Assembly (NCBI GenBank): GCA_965652575.1
Contig: CBFGWQ010000228.1
Span: 1 to 5,513 of the forward strand
From: Arenibacter sp965652575
GTDB lineage: Bacteria > Bacteroidota > Bacteroidia > Flavobacteriales > Flavobacteriaceae
Length of the DNA stretch: 5,513 nucleotides
Reading direction: 5' to 3'
Shown: positions 5,498 to 5,513 of the stretch, piece after piece
Position numbering within the stretch: the first letter of the stretch is position 1
Layout of the letters: the number at the start of each line of letters is the position of its first letter
The notes under the pieces: model-generated
The model's database searches: none
Told to the model about the DNA's origin: nothing
The model's input: the letters and a program-made list of their open reading frames with translations, nothing else
Program-made: the position numbers and the translations under genes

Positions 5498-5513
5498 TTT
5501 CCGATCATACCTC

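Overview
The window looks like ordinary core chromosome of a member of the Bacteroidota, most likely a marine-type Flavobacteriaceae. The reasons are the style of the proteins (a class 2 PyrD, a flavobacterial-type HMG-CoA lyase, a Dabb-domain protein with a leader), the absence of clear Shine-Dalgarno sequences, and repeated TAnnTTTG-type -7 promoter elements about 15-25 nt upstream of start codons. The genus cannot be fixed from the sequence alone.

Layout: 1-1182 (minus) is peptidase T, cut by the left window edge close to its C-terminus. 1183-1457 is a divergent intergenic region with two -7-like elements and copy A of a short dispersed repeat. 1458-1874 (plus) encodes a small exported helical protein of unknown function. 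1957-3000 (plus) is pyrD, encoding quinone-linked dihydroorotate dehydrogenase, followed by a strong bidirectional hairpin terminator. 3068-3258 holds copy B of the same repeat and an inverted repeat built on GGCAGT. 3259-3681 (minus) is a Dabb (stress-responsive alpha/beta barrel) protein with a predicted export signal. 3795-4421 (plus) is a LysE/RhtB-family exporter. 4452-5318 (plus) is HMG-CoA lyase, which appears to have its own promoter inside the 3' end of the exporter gene. 5319-5513 is non-coding and holds a perfect 14-bp palindrome resembling a TetR-type operator, plus two hairpins.

The genes do not form one pathway: peptide breakdown (pepT), pyrimidine synthesis (pyrD), and leucine or ketone-body catabolism (HMG-CoA lyase) next to an amino-acid-type exporter. 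The last two genes are 30 bp apart and may be partly co-transcribed, but the promoter at the junction suggests the lyase can be expressed alone.

I found no CRISPR array, phage gene, insertion sequence, tRNA or rRNA, and no convincing new multi-gene system. The points most worth checking are the operator-like palindrome after HMG-CoA lyase, the dispersed repeat pair, the divergent active-site wording of the lyase, and the two possible start sites of the Dabb protein.
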